45,288 bases of DNA from contig JAWVYS010000026.1 in NCBI GenBank assembly GCA_033722555.1, positions 1-45,288 on the forward strand, in the 5' to 3' direction. The notes under the pieces are model-generated. The model was given only the letters and a program-made list of their open reading frames with translations, did not search any database and was not told the origin of the DNA. This document shows positions 36,537-45,086 of this stretch, piece after piece; positions within the stretch are counted from its first letter, which is position 1; every line of letters starts with the position of its first letter. The stretch comes from Brumimicrobium sp033722555 (GTDB lineage Bacteria > Bacteroidota > Bacteroidia > Flavobacteriales_D > Crocinitomicaceae). The position numbers and the translations under genes were made by a program.

Positions 36537-37362
36537 CTTTTAAAATTGATTCTTTAGCGGTGTCGCGCAATTTATTCACTCTGCGCTTGAGTATGTGCTT
36601 AACAATAAGATCCTTTTCTACCTCCATCGGAGAAGAAATGTTTTTGAGGCGATAATCAAGGATGTTGATGAAGTGGGTGTATCCTCCTTCCTTAAAAACA
36701 GCTTCACCTCGACCGAGTATGAGTTCCTTTTTCTTATCGTCTCCTATCGGAATATCTCTTACCAGGTCTTCGAAAAAAATCCATTTACTTTCTTCGAAAT
36801 AAAAATTAGTTGCATAAAGATTTGCATAATTCTTAATCTCTTCCTTGTCCTTTTCAGAGCGCAAAAGAAATACCTCGCCAATTCTTGCGTGGTTCCCTAC
36901 ACTGTCTGGGAGCTTAAAATAAAGTGCCTTTACGATGTAGCTCTGACTTTGGTAATTTTCTCTGTTTCTCTCATAATATTCGAGAATTTCTTCATCAGTA
37001 ACAACTGAGTCGAGATTGCTGCGAATAAATTTATTTTCAAGATCAAACAGATTCCTGTCTGCGAGTTCGATCTGAGATTTCAGTTTATTCTTCTCAAGTT
37101 GTTCAGGAATCATTTTTTCCGACTCAAAAGTGATCAGTTGTCTTTCAATCCAACGATCGATTGCATTTTGTCTGTCTTCTTCGTTATCAGGTTTGCCCTC
37201 AGCCAGGAGAATGAGCTCTTCAAGGTGGTCTTCGGTGAGTTCTTCTTCTCCCACAGAACAAACCACTTTCGATTCATTAAAATTGCACGAAAATAAAAAT
37301 ACGAGAAGGCTGCTCGTTAGAACAACCTTCACCAAGTATGTTATTTTAGAATTATTCCCCAA
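36502..37362 (-). CDS. Lipoprotein with degenerate SurA/parvulin-like fold
   Basis: 286 residues. Lipobox FLFSC (Cys26), so a lipid-anchored envelope protein. The N-terminal region AIDRWIERQLITFESEKM looks like a SurA N-terminal helix, and the C-terminal VEKDLIVKHILKRRVNKL like the SurA closing helix. Between them the segment YIVKALYFKL ... EGGYTHFINILDYRL sits where a parvulin domain would be, but the conserved HIL and GYHI-type histidines are absent, so isomerase activity is unlikely. It overlaps both neighbours (11 and 35 bases), so it is translationally tied to the two isomerases. Probably a chaperone-like partner; this is inference. Confidence 0.8.
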   Translation of the reverse strand: MGNNSKITYLVKVVLTSSLLVFLFSCNFNESKVVCSVGEEELTEDHLEELILLAEGKPDNEEDRQNAIDRWIERQLITFESEKMIPEQLEKNKLKSQIELADRNLFDLENKFIRSNLDSVVTDEEILEYYERNRENYQSQSYIVKALYFKLPDSVGNHARIGEVFLLRSEKDKEEIKNYANLYATNFYFEESKWIFFEDLVRDIPIGDDKKKELILGRGEAVFKEGGYTHFINILDYRLKNISSPMEVEKDLIVKHILKRRVNKLRDTAKESILKDAKEKYEVTYP

Positions 37363-39316
37363 GGCTGTAGAGTACCTCTGTTTGAACAGTGATCACGTGT
37401 TTTCCCTTCAATTCCTCAAGCCAGTCTTTCTCTAGTTTATTCTGATAATCTTGTATAACAGAACCTCTGGCTTCAGCGAGCGTTTTAGGCTGAGGGTTGA
37501 GTTTTTCAATAACCTCAACGATATAATATTTACCGTCGTATTCAAAGACCTTATTCAAACCAACCTTTAGCTCTCGGTTTACGAGATAAGGGGTTTTGTC
37601 TGTGATCATTTTACCTTCGTTAAGCGTAAGATTGAGCTGAGAATCCTGATTCATGAGGTTTGCAACAGCCTTCGCTGATAATGTGTCCTGCTTGGTTAGC
37701 AGGTTGTATGTTGAATCGATGATTGTTTTTTTGTCCGACACATAAACAACGGCGTCAACGCGTTTCGGCCACTGATATTTTGCTTGATTTTTCTGGAAGA
37801 ATTCCTGTAAACCAAGTGTATCACTGATTGCTTTATCCCAAACCTTGTCTTTCATGATCTCATAGAGTAAAACACCGTCATGGTATTCGTTGATAAGTGC
37901 TCGGTAAGAAGGGTATTTATCTGCCAGTTTACTTTTCTCATCTTCGATGATCACTTCGTTCTGCCATGTTTTATATTTCGTGTTCAGATACGTACTGAAG
38001 TCAGTCGCTTTGGTTCTGCTTTGATGTTCCACCAGGTAATCACGGAATTCTTTTTGGCCGTATTTTTTACCTGCGTATTTGAACATCCACTTGCTTTTTC
38101 CTATTTCAGGAGCGTCCCATTTACCTTGGAATACTGTAGAGTCAATGTTGGAATAAAACCATTCAAAATTCTTACTGCCTTTATCCTTGAATTTATTCTC
38201 TTTCTTCAGTTTCTGAATAAAAGATTCCTGAGTTTTTTGTCCACGTTCACCGCGATTCACTTTACTCTGCAGATCGGCCTTCAGTTCATCGAAAGAAGCG
38301 ATTGGTTTATATTCAATTCTTTTCACGATGTGATATCCGTAATCTGTTTTAAAAGGCTTGGAATATTCTCCGTCTTCTTTCAGGGCAAAGGCGGCATCCT
38401 CGAATTCAGGTACCATTCGCTGGCTTGTACCTGAACCAAAAGCAGGAAGTCTTCCTCCTTTATTCTTCGAACCCTGATCGTCGGAATAGAGTCGTGCGAG
38501 ATTTTCAAAACTTTCACTTTTTTCCAGTTTTTCATAGATCTCATTGATCTTTTGTTCTGCGTTTAGAATATCTTCTTTATTCGCATCGGGTGTTACACCG
38601 ACCATGATGTGGGCAGTTTCAATTGTACCCCGTGCAGGTCGTTTATCCGTCACTTTTAATATGTGATATCCGAATTTGGTTCTGACGGGATCAGAGATTT
38701 TTCCGACTGGCGTTGTATAAGCAGCCGTTTCAAACGGATAGACCATCTGGAAAGCCGTAAAGAAACCCAGATCGCCTTTATTGGATGCTGCGGAAGGATC
38801 TTCCGAACCGGTTTTGCTTGCAGCCACTTTTCCGAAATCTTCACCACTTTCGATTCTTTTTTTAAGCGCAATGATGCGGTTGTATGCCTTCAAGGTATCT
38901 TCCGGAGATGCATTCTCATCGACTTTGATCAGGATGTGAGATGCACGAATCTCTTCTTTCATACGGTCGTAAGCCTCTTTAACAAGTTCTTTGTTTTTTG
39001 AGGAATCCACCAGATAAGGTCGTGCTAGCTGATCCTGATATCCTTTCAATTCTTTAACAAGGGCAGGAATGGTGTCATAGCCGAGTGCTTCAGCCTCCGC
39101 CACCTTCAGTTTGAATTTTTTGTAGAGCTCCATGTAATCATCGAGCGTCTCTTTATCGAATGAAGGGTTGTTATTGTTTTTAAGGTAAATCTGTAAAAAC
39201 TCTCCTTTAGTAACCTCCTCACCGTTAATGGTTAAAATAACGGCGTCATCACCCTTTTGAGCAAAAGACGAAATACTGAAAGTCAACAAAACAAAGAGTA
39301 ATTTTATGCTTTTCAT
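37352..39316 (-). CDS. Periplasmic peptidyl-prolyl isomerase with two parvulin domains
   Basis: 654 residues. Signal peptide (1-19, ending SSFAQ), N-terminal helical domain with VTKGEFLQIYLKNN, then two parvulin domains in tandem: about 125-225 (RASHILIKVDENASPED ... FGYHILKVTDK) and about 232-335 (ETAHIMVGVTPDANKED ... YGYHIVKRIEYK). A long C-terminal part (340-654) has no named motif. Folding catalyst/chaperone for exported proteins. First of the three overlapping folding-factor genes; 94 bases after guaB with a probable promoter between. Confidence 0.93.
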   Translation of the reverse strand: MKSIKLLFVLLTFSISSFAQKGDDAVILTINGEEVTKGEFLQIYLKNNNNPSFDKETLDDYMELYKKFKLKVAEAEALGYDTIPALVKELKGYQDQLARPYLVDSSKNKELVKEAYDRMKEEIRASHILIKVDENASPEDTLKAYNRIIALKKRIESGEDFGKVAASKTGSEDPSAASNKGDLGFFTAFQMVYPFETAAYTTPVGKISDPVRTKFGYHILKVTDKRPARGTIETAHIMVGVTPDANKEDILNAEQKINEIYEKLEKSESFENLARLYSDDQGSKNKGGRLPAFGSGTSQRMVPEFEDAAFALKEDGEYSKPFKTDYGYHIVKRIEYKPIASFDELKADLQSKVNRGERGQKTQESFIQKLKKENKFKDKGSKNFEWFYSNIDSTVFQGKWDAPEIGKSKWMFKYAGKKYGQKEFRDYLVEHQSRTKATDFSTYLNTKYKTWQNEVIIEDEKSKLADKYPSYRALINEYHDGVLLYEIMKDKVWDKAISDTLGLQEFFQKNQAKYQWPKRVDAVVYVSDKKTIIDSTYNLLTKQDTLSAKAVANLMNQDSQLNLTLNEGKMITDKTPYLVNRELKVGLNKVFEYDGKYYIVEVIEKLNPQPKTLAEARGSVIQDYQNKLEKDWLEELKGKHVITVQTEVLYSLGE

Positions 39317-39334
39317 AATTTATTCATTTTTAGA

Positions 39335-39367
39335 GTGTCAAATTTGCGGCAAATATTCCGTTTGACA
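39335..39367 (-). promoter_or_regulatory. Probable promoter region of the folding-factor operon
   Basis: On the minus strand a TTG, 19-base spacer and CAAATTTG (one mismatch to TAnnTTTG) lie just upstream of ATG 39316. The same stretch holds two nested inverted repeats, TGTCAAA/TTTGACA (39336-39367) around ATTTGC-G-GCAAAT (39342-39354), which might be an operator. Confidence 0.35.
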
Positions 39368-39410
39368 AAGGTTTAATACGTTGTTAAGTCAAAATTATTG
39401 TTAAGAACTT

Positions 39411-40883
39411 TTATTTGAAACTATAGTTCGGCGCTTCTCGTGTTATTGATACATCGTGCGGGTGTGACTCCATCATTCCGGCGTTGGTAATTCGAACAAA
39501 TTTCGAGCCTTTCAGATTGTCAATATCCGGAGCTCCACAGTACCCCATTCCCGCTCTCAAGCCACCAACGATCTGGAAAACAACTTCCTTGAGGCTTCCT
39601 TTGTAAGGGACTCTTCCTGAGATACCTTCCGGCACGAGTTTATTACTATCTTCTTCGGTATCCTGAAAGTATCGATCTTTTGAACCTTTTTCCATCGCTT
39701 CAATAGAGCCCATTCCTCGGTATGCCTTGAATTTCCTGCCCTGATAAATAATAGTTTCCCCGGGAGATTCTTCGGTTCCGGCAAACATTGAACCAACCAT
39801 TACGGTATCAGCGCCTGCCGCGATGGCTTTAACGATATCACCCGTATAACGGATTCCGCCGTCAGCAATAACCGGCACACCTGAACCTTCGATAGCTCTG
39901 GCAACATCATTGATGGCGGATATCTGAGGTACACCAACTCCGGCGATGATGCGCGTTGTGCAGATCGATCCGGGACCAATCCCTACCTTTACAGCATCTG
40001 CTCCGGCCTCTACCAGGTATTTGGCCGCTTCAGCTGTAGCTATATTACCAACAATTACATCAATATCTTTATATTTTTCTTTTACTTCCTTCAATTTCAC
40101 AACCACACCTTTGGTGTGACCATGGGCTGTGTCAATTACAATTGCATCAACCCCTGCATTTACAAGAGCATCTACGCGTTCCAATGTATCCGGAGTTACG
40201 CCTACTGCAGCCGCAACCCGTAACCGACCAAACTGATCTTTGCAAGAATTCGGGTGTTCTCTAACCTTAATGATATCTCTATAAGTAATTAATCCAACCA
40301 GCTTATTTTCTTTATCAACAACCGGTAATTTTTCAATTTTATGCTCCTGAAGAATGTCCTCAGCAGTGGCGAGATCCGTACCGTCAGTTGTAGTTATAAT
40401 ATTCTCACTGGTCATAACCTCTGAAATCGGTCGGTTTTTTCTCTTTTCAAAACGGAGGTCACGATTAGTAACAATGCCCTTCAAATAATTATCCTTATCC
40501 ACAACAGGAATTCCTCCAATCTTATTTTCTCTCATCAGGTTCAGCGCATCCTTAACGAGGGCATTTTCCTTCAAGGTGATAGGATCTATAATCATCCCGC
40601 TTTCAGACCTTTTTACCTTACGAACTTCCAGCGCCTGTTCTGCGATAGACATGTTTTTGTGAATTACTCCTATACCTCCTGTCTGAGCGATAGCAATAGC
40701 CAGACTCGATTCGGTTACTGTATCCATTGCAGAGGATATAACCGGTGTGTTCACGGTAATATTTCGTGATAATTTACTTTTTAACTGAACGTCTTTTGGA
40801 AGTACCTCTGAATATGCGGGAACAAGGAGGATATCATCAAAGGTTAAACCTTCATTTACTTCGCTGATTTTTTGAAGAGCCAT
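39411..40883 (-). CDS. guaB: Inosine-5'-monophosphate dehydrogenase
   Basis: Oxidises IMP to XMP with NAD+, the committed step of GMP synthesis. 490 residues: TIM barrel interrupted by two CBS domains (about 95-205). The catalytic loop GIGPGSICTTRIIAG has Cys308. The GGIRYTGDIVKAIAAGADTVMVGS block and the YRGMGSIEAMEKGS flap are intact. Its own -7 box lies upstream in the divergent region with the NhaC gene. Confidence 0.98.
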   Translation of the reverse strand: MALQKISEVNEGLTFDDILLVPAYSEVLPKDVQLKSKLSRNITVNTPVISSAMDTVTESSLAIAIAQTGGIGVIHKNMSIAEQALEVRKVKRSESGMIIDPITLKENALVKDALNLMRENKIGGIPVVDKDNYLKGIVTNRDLRFEKRKNRPISEVMTSENIITTTDGTDLATAEDILQEHKIEKLPVVDKENKLVGLITYRDIIKVREHPNSCKDQFGRLRVAAAVGVTPDTLERVDALVNAGVDAIVIDTAHGHTKGVVVKLKEVKEKYKDIDVIVGNIATAEAAKYLVEAGADAVKVGIGPGSICTTRIIAGVGVPQISAINDVARAIEGSGVPVIADGGIRYTGDIVKAIAAGADTVMVGSMFAGTEESPGETIIYQGRKFKAYRGMGSIEAMEKGSKDRYFQDTEEDSNKLVPEGISGRVPYKGSLKEVVFQIVGGLRAGMGYCGAPDIDNLKGSKFVRITNAGMMESHPHDVSITREAPNYSFK

Positions 40884-40914
40884 GTGAACCTATTTTTATC
40901 TAAATAAATTCCCG

Positions 40915-40922
40915 CAAAAGTA
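40915..40922 (-). promoter_or_regulatory. -7 box of guaB
   Basis: TACTTTTG on the minus strand, an exact match, 31 bases before ATG 40883; the DNA just upstream is a pure AT tract, with no TTG element. Confidence 0.5.
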
Positions 40923-40966
40923 AGAATAAAATAATAAAATAAGGACTGTTTTATGCTTTATATGGA

Positions 40967-42955
40967 ATGGAACTCAGTAATCAAAATGAATTTAATTATA
41001 TTCGAAAATTCAATTTCAAAAGCATGTGCAGTATTAATAAATTCCTTGTCTCGTTTCTCTTCTTCTTTAGTTTGTTTTCACTGAAAGCTCAGGAGGTGGT
41101 TTTTCCGGAGGTCATATTGAAAAATGTAGAAACAGAAGTGAAGGTTTTCTCTCAGGAACCTATGGAATTCATGGTTCTAAACGGAGATACTCTTATGCTT
41201 AACGCATTGGAAGATCATTATGCGACCAAAGTTGTTCTGGAATCTGATCAGCTGGAATTTTCGAATACTGAAATTACCTTCAACAAACCTATTGTTATTC
41301 CGGGTTGGTTATCACTCCTCCCACCGGTTATTGCGATCGCGCTTGCTCTTATTTTTAAGGAGGTATTATCCTCCTTGTTTATAGGTGTTTTTATTGGAGC
41401 GGCAACTATTGGATTTTATACCGGGGGTGTTTCCGGGATTTTTGGAGCCTTTCTTGCCGTTCTCGATCATTATATTCTGGGAGCCCTAAGCAATCCTGAT
41501 CACCTGTCGGTTATTTTATTTTCTGTTTTGATAGGTTCAATCGTAGCCATAATATCAAAAAACGGCGGAATGAAAGGAGTAGTAAACCGCTTGGTGCGAT
41601 TTGCTCAGAACAGAAAATCAGGAATGCTGACAACGTATTTTTTAGGTATAGCCATATTTTTTGATGATTACGCTAATACATTGGTAGTCGGAAATACGAT
41701 GCGACCTGTTACGGATAAGTTACGGATCTCTCGTGAAAAACTAGCATATATTGTTGATTCCACCGCCGCACCTGTTGCCGCAATCGCTTTTATAACCACC
41801 TGGATTGGAGCGGAACTAACTTATATCTCAGACGGTGTTGAGAAAATAGAGGCTCAGGGAGGAGTTATTACGGAAAGTGCCTATTCCATCTTTGTGAATT
41901 CCCTGGCATATTCGTTTTACCCTATTTTTACTTTGTTCTTCATGTTATTCATTATTTATAAACAAAGGGATTTCGGGCCTATGTTTAAGGCGGAAACAAA
42001 AGCCAGGGAGGAAGGAATTAACGAAGATTCAGTGACTAATAAAGAACTTGAGGAATTCAACCCGGTGAATGAGCATAAAATCAGGGCCTTTAACGCGATC
42101 GTTCCTATCGCTGTGCTAATCATTGGAACCCTTGTAGGTCTGGTTTATACAGGTCTTCAGGTAACAGAGCAAGTGCTTATCAGTCAGGGAGCGGATATCA
42201 ATGGGGGTGTATGGAATTCCATGCATGCATTGACGGGCGAATCGATGGGCTTTTTCCGAAAGCTCGGAATAATCATCGGAAATGCTAATTCCTATGCTGC
42301 ACTTCTTTGGGCTTCTTTAACCGGACTTACGGTAGCCATATTTCTTACAGTGAGTCAACGGATTATGTCTTTGAAAGCCACCATGGATGCTGTTTTGGTT
42401 GGTATTAATACCATGATGCCTGCGGTAGTTATTTTGGTGCTTGCATGGTCTTTGGCAGGCGTAACGGAAAGTTTAAATACAGCGGAGTATCTGAAAGCTT
42501 TCTTCGGGGAGGATTTTAGCTATGTTTGGGTTCTTCCTGCATTAACCTTTGTATTATCGGCTTTTATTGCTTTTTCAACCGGTTCATCGTGGAGTACAAT
42601 GGCGTTGATGTATCCTTTGGTAATTCCTTTGGCCTACGGCATTGCGAGCGGAGATGCCGGTTACAACGAAATGAACATTTTGTATAATACAATTGCCTGC
42701 GTATTGGCGGGAGCCGTACTTGGAGATCATTGCTCTCCAATTTCGGACACAACGATTTTAAGTAGCCTTTCCACCTCCTGCGACCATATAAGTCACGTCC
42801 GAACCCAGATGCCTTATGCCTTAACAGTGGGTGCTACAGCACTTCTGATAGGGATTATTCCCGGAGCGATGGGTGTTTCGTCATTGATTACAATGCCGGT
42901 AGGAATTGTTATACTGTTTCTTATCACTCACTTTTTTGGGAAGAAGACTGCTTGA
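40967..42955 (+). CDS. NhaC-family Na+/H+ antiporter with N-terminal periplasmic extension
   Basis: Up to 662 residues. From about residue 105 on it is a multi-helix NhaC-type antiporter (LLPPVIAIALALIFKEVLSSLFIGVFIGA, FFDDYANTLVVGNTMRP, AAPVAAIAFITTWIGAEL, ALTFVLSAFIAFSTGSSW, LGDHCSPISDTTI). The N-terminus is unusual: a signal peptide (MCSINKFLVSFLFFFSLFSLKAQE) and an ~80-residue polar stretch with predicted strands before the first antiporter helix. The signal peptide suggests ATG 41024 is the true start; ATG 40967 adds 19 polar residues. Expected role is sodium extrusion and pH homeostasis. Divergent from guaB. Confidence 0.9.
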   Translation: MELSNQNEFNYIRKFNFKSMCSINKFLVSFLFFFSLFSLKAQEVVFPEVILKNVETEVKVFSQEPMEFMVLNGDTLMLNALEDHYATKVVLESDQLEFSNTEITFNKPIVIPGWLSLLPPVIAIALALIFKEVLSSLFIGVFIGAATIGFYTGGVSGIFGAFLAVLDHYILGALSNPDHLSVILFSVLIGSIVAIISKNGGMKGVVNRLVRFAQNRKSGMLTTYFLGIAIFFDDYANTLVVGNTMRPVTDKLRISREKLAYIVDSTAAPVAAIAFITTWIGAELTYISDGVEKIEAQGGVITESAYSIFVNSLAYSFYPIFTLFFMLFIIYKQRDFGPMFKAETKAREEGINEDSVTNKELEEFNPVNEHKIRAFNAIVPIAVLIIGTLVGLVYTGLQVTEQVLISQGADINGGVWNSMHALTGESMGFFRKLGIIIGNANSYAALLWASLTGLTVAIFLTVSQRIMSLKATMDAVLVGINTMMPAVVILVLAWSLAGVTESLNTAEYLKAFFGEDFSYVWVLPALTFVLSAFIAFSTGSSWSTMALMYPLVIPLAYGIASGDAGYNEMNILYNTIACVLAGAVLGDHCSPISDTTILSSLSTSCDHISHVRTQMPYALTVGATALLIGIIPGAMGVSSLITMPVGIVILFLITHFFGKKTA

Positions 42956-43025
42956 TCCGTTGTGTCTCATAGGCTCAAATTAACTAAGACTTTGTATTTT
43001 TACAAGGAAACAGAATCCTTTAAAG

Positions 43026-43799
43026 ATGAATTTTTCTATGCCCATAATAATCCGACAGCTATTCATTTTACACGTGTTCCTTTCACTTTCCGTGTGCGGG
43101 CAAACAGTTATAAATACAGAGAGTAAAAGAATGGATACGTTGGAATCAGGATTTGCCGGGGATATTGAGCTCGGTTTGAATTTTGTTCAGAATATTAATA
43201 ATGTGCTGCAAACAAGGAATAGTTCTCATTTTCAGTGGGTGAAGAGGGATCACAGTATAATGTCTGTAAATGCTTTGAATCTAACCGTGTTCAATGATGA
43301 AAAAGTACTTAATGACGGGGTTCAGTATTTGCGTTACGGTTATGCATTTAATAACACTTTTGATGCCGAGGTTTTCGGTCAGGCTCAGTACAATACCATC
43401 ATAAAAATTCAGGGTCGGTATTTACTTGGTTTAGGGATCAGATGGCATTTGCTTGAATTCGAAGAAGATAGTGTCAAACTACACTTCAGCAGTCATTACA
43501 TGCGTGAATATGAGGAGGAAACTACCGACAGAATCAACAGGCATCACAGGTTGAACAATATTGTATCTTTCGGCTGGCCCATCAATAATCAGGTAGACCT
43601 TAATTTCATCGGGTATTATCAACCCGATCTCAGTCGGTTTAAGGATTACAGGATATCTACCGAATTTGCCGTGAATATTAAAATCTCTAAGCGTCTTTCG
43701 TTTAAATATTCAATGGCATGGTTTTATGATCGATATCCTCCTGAAGACATCAATCGGATTTTTTATAATATTCAGAATTCCCTTTTATTTGAAATCTGA
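43026..43799 (+). CDS. DUF481-like outer-membrane protein
   Basis: 257 residues. Signal peptide (about 1-25, ending SVCGQ), then alternating strands typical of a small beta-barrel: LGLNFVQNINNVLQTRNSSHFQWVKRD, LNLTVFNDEKVLNDGVQYLRYGYAFN, YLLGLGIRWHLLEF, HRLNNIVSFGWPI, FKYSMAWFYDRYPPEDINRIFYNIQNSLLFEI. It matches the DUF481 pattern (salt-induced outer-membrane-protein-like). Function unknown. An alternative ATG lies four codons downstream. The location between an Na+/H+ antiporter and an MscS channel is suggestive of osmotic/ionic stress but unproven. Confidence 0.82.
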   Translation: MNFSMPIIIRQLFILHVFLSLSVCGQTVINTESKRMDTLESGFAGDIELGLNFVQNINNVLQTRNSSHFQWVKRDHSIMSVNALNLTVFNDEKVLNDGVQYLRYGYAFNNTFDAEVFGQAQYNTIIKIQGRYLLGLGIRWHLLEFEEDSVKLHFSSHYMREYEEETTDRINRHHRLNNIVSFGWPINNQVDLNFIGYYQPDLSRFKDYRISTEFAVNIKISKRLSFKYSMAWFYDRYPPEDINRIFYNIQNSLLFEI

Positions 43800-43869
43800 T
43801 GGTTCAGTAACTTTTAGACTTTAAAAAATTATTGCATCTTTGATCGAAGTAATTAACATTAGATATACT

Positions 43870-44790
43870 ATGGATATTGATTTTTCTAAACTTTTTAATG
43901 AATTTTTACAGAATGCAGCAAGCTGGGTTGTAAATGATTTACCTGGCTTAATTGTCATAACCATTGTTTTTCTGATACTCTTTAAGTCTATTAAATATAT
44001 TGTCAGAGGATTTTCAAAGGTATTGCATTCAAAATCGAGTGATGATGAAATTGCGAAAAGTGAGCGTTTAAAAAGAATTACTACACTGACCGGAATTATT
44101 TCAACTATCCTGAAAATTGTGATTGTTTTTTTATTTGTGGTCATTATTTTAGAAAAACTCGGTGTTGCAATAGGACCGATTCTGGCGAGTGCCGGAATTA
44201 TAGGATTGGCGGTAGGTTTTGGTGCGCAGGAACTCGTAAGGGATATGATTTCAGGATTTTTTATCCTTCTGGAAAATCAGATAAGAGTGGGAGATGCTGT
44301 CGAACTGAATGGAACCTGGGGAGTTGTAGAGAGCATTGAGTTAAGAACCATCAAACTGAGAGATGTTTCAGGGGTAGTACATGTCTTCCAAAACGGTAAA
44401 ATAAATACGCTGGCAAATATGTCAAAGGATTGGTCTGCGATAGCCTTAAATATCGGAGTGGCTTACAAGGAAAAATATGATCACGTTGTCGAAGTCATTC
44501 ATAAAGTTGGAGCGGATATGTATGAAAGATCCGAATTCAGGGATAAAATGCTCGAACCGTTGGAGGTTGCCGGTCTCAACGATTTTGCCGATAGCGCAAT
44601 CATTATTCGGGTTGTAATCAAGACTAAACCCGGATTACAGTGGGAAACCGGACGTGAATTCAGAAGAAGATTAAAAGAGGCCTTTGACGCAGCTAATATT
44701 GAAATACCCTTTCCTCACAGAACTATTTACTGGGGAGAAAAGATTGATCCTTTAAAACTGGATGTAGAACATAACAGTAAGGCCGAATGA
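43870..44790 (+). CDS. Small-conductance mechanosensitive channel (MscS family)
   Basis: 306 residues. Three membrane helices (about 24-44, 73-95, 101-130); the third has the Gly/Ala-rich pore pattern ILASAGIIGLAVGFGAQELVRD, followed by the beta domain ISGFFILLENQIRVGDAVELNG ... IKLRDVSGVVHVFQNGKI. Opens under membrane tension to release solutes on hypo-osmotic shock. I chose ATG 43870; an in-frame TTG at 43840 ends a near-consensus -7 box (CATCTTTG, 43835-43842) and would add ten residues without family similarity. Confidence 0.95.
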   Translation: MDIDFSKLFNEFLQNAASWVVNDLPGLIVITIVFLILFKSIKYIVRGFSKVLHSKSSDDEIAKSERLKRITTLTGIISTILKIVIVFLFVVIILEKLGVAIGPILASAGIIGLAVGFGAQELVRDMISGFFILLENQIRVGDAVELNGTWGVVESIELRTIKLRDVSGVVHVFQNGKINTLANMSKDWSAIALNIGVAYKEKYDHVVEVIHKVGADMYERSEFRDKMLEPLEVAGLNDFADSAIIIRVVIKTKPGLQWETGREFRRRLKEAFDAANIEIPFPHRTIYWGEKIDPLKLDVEHNSKAE

Positions 44791-44890
44791 GTAATCTGAG
44801 GAGATTTTCGGTAAACTGATATACAGATTATTGTTTATTTATATCGGAGAATATTTTGCCTGATGCATTCTTAAAGTGTAAGATAAACAC

Positions 44891-44898
44891 TATGTTTG
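44891..44898 (+). promoter_or_regulatory. -7 box of the E1 gene
   Basis: TATGTTTG, an exact TAnnTTTG match, 25 bases before ATG 44924. Confidence 0.45.
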
Positions 44899-44923
44899 TT
44901 AGATAAATTTTCTATAGAAAAAC

Positions 44924-45082
44924 ATGGAGATTCTGACTAAGCGACACATCGATTACGATCGTACTGACTTCTCAGACGATGAATTAATAAATATTTACAG
45001 AAGCATATTAAAACCACGTCTGATAGAAGAGAAAATGCTGATTTTGCTTCGTCAGGGAAAAATCTCGAAATGGTTTTCGGGC
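44924..45082 (+). CDS. 2-oxoacid dehydrogenase E1 component, 5' fragment broken at a chimeric junction
   Basis: 53 codons starting MEILTKRHIDYDRTDFSDDE and running to LLRQGKISKWFSG. The last segment is the conserved N-terminal motif of Bacteroidota branched-chain/acetoin-type 2-oxoacid dehydrogenase E1 (alpha, or alpha-beta fusion), where it normally continues IGQEA. Here the next codons (WAH...) do not belong to the family. The gene would bind thiamine diphosphate and decarboxylate 2-oxoacids, but only the N-terminal tip is present. Preceded by a good -7 box. Confidence 0.75.
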
Positions 45083-45086
45083 TGGG
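45080..45086. other. Chimeric junction
   Basis: The E1 reading frame keeps family-conserved sequence up to the GGC codon at 45080-45082, and SoxA-like sequence starts by 45084, so the join lies within a few bases of 45083. Composition changes sharply at the same place. Confidence 0.75.

Noticed and set aside
37880..38434. 184-codon plus-strand open frame opposite the 654-residue isomerase
   Set aside because: Phe-rich antisense translation typical of the complement of Glu/Lys-rich coding sequence.
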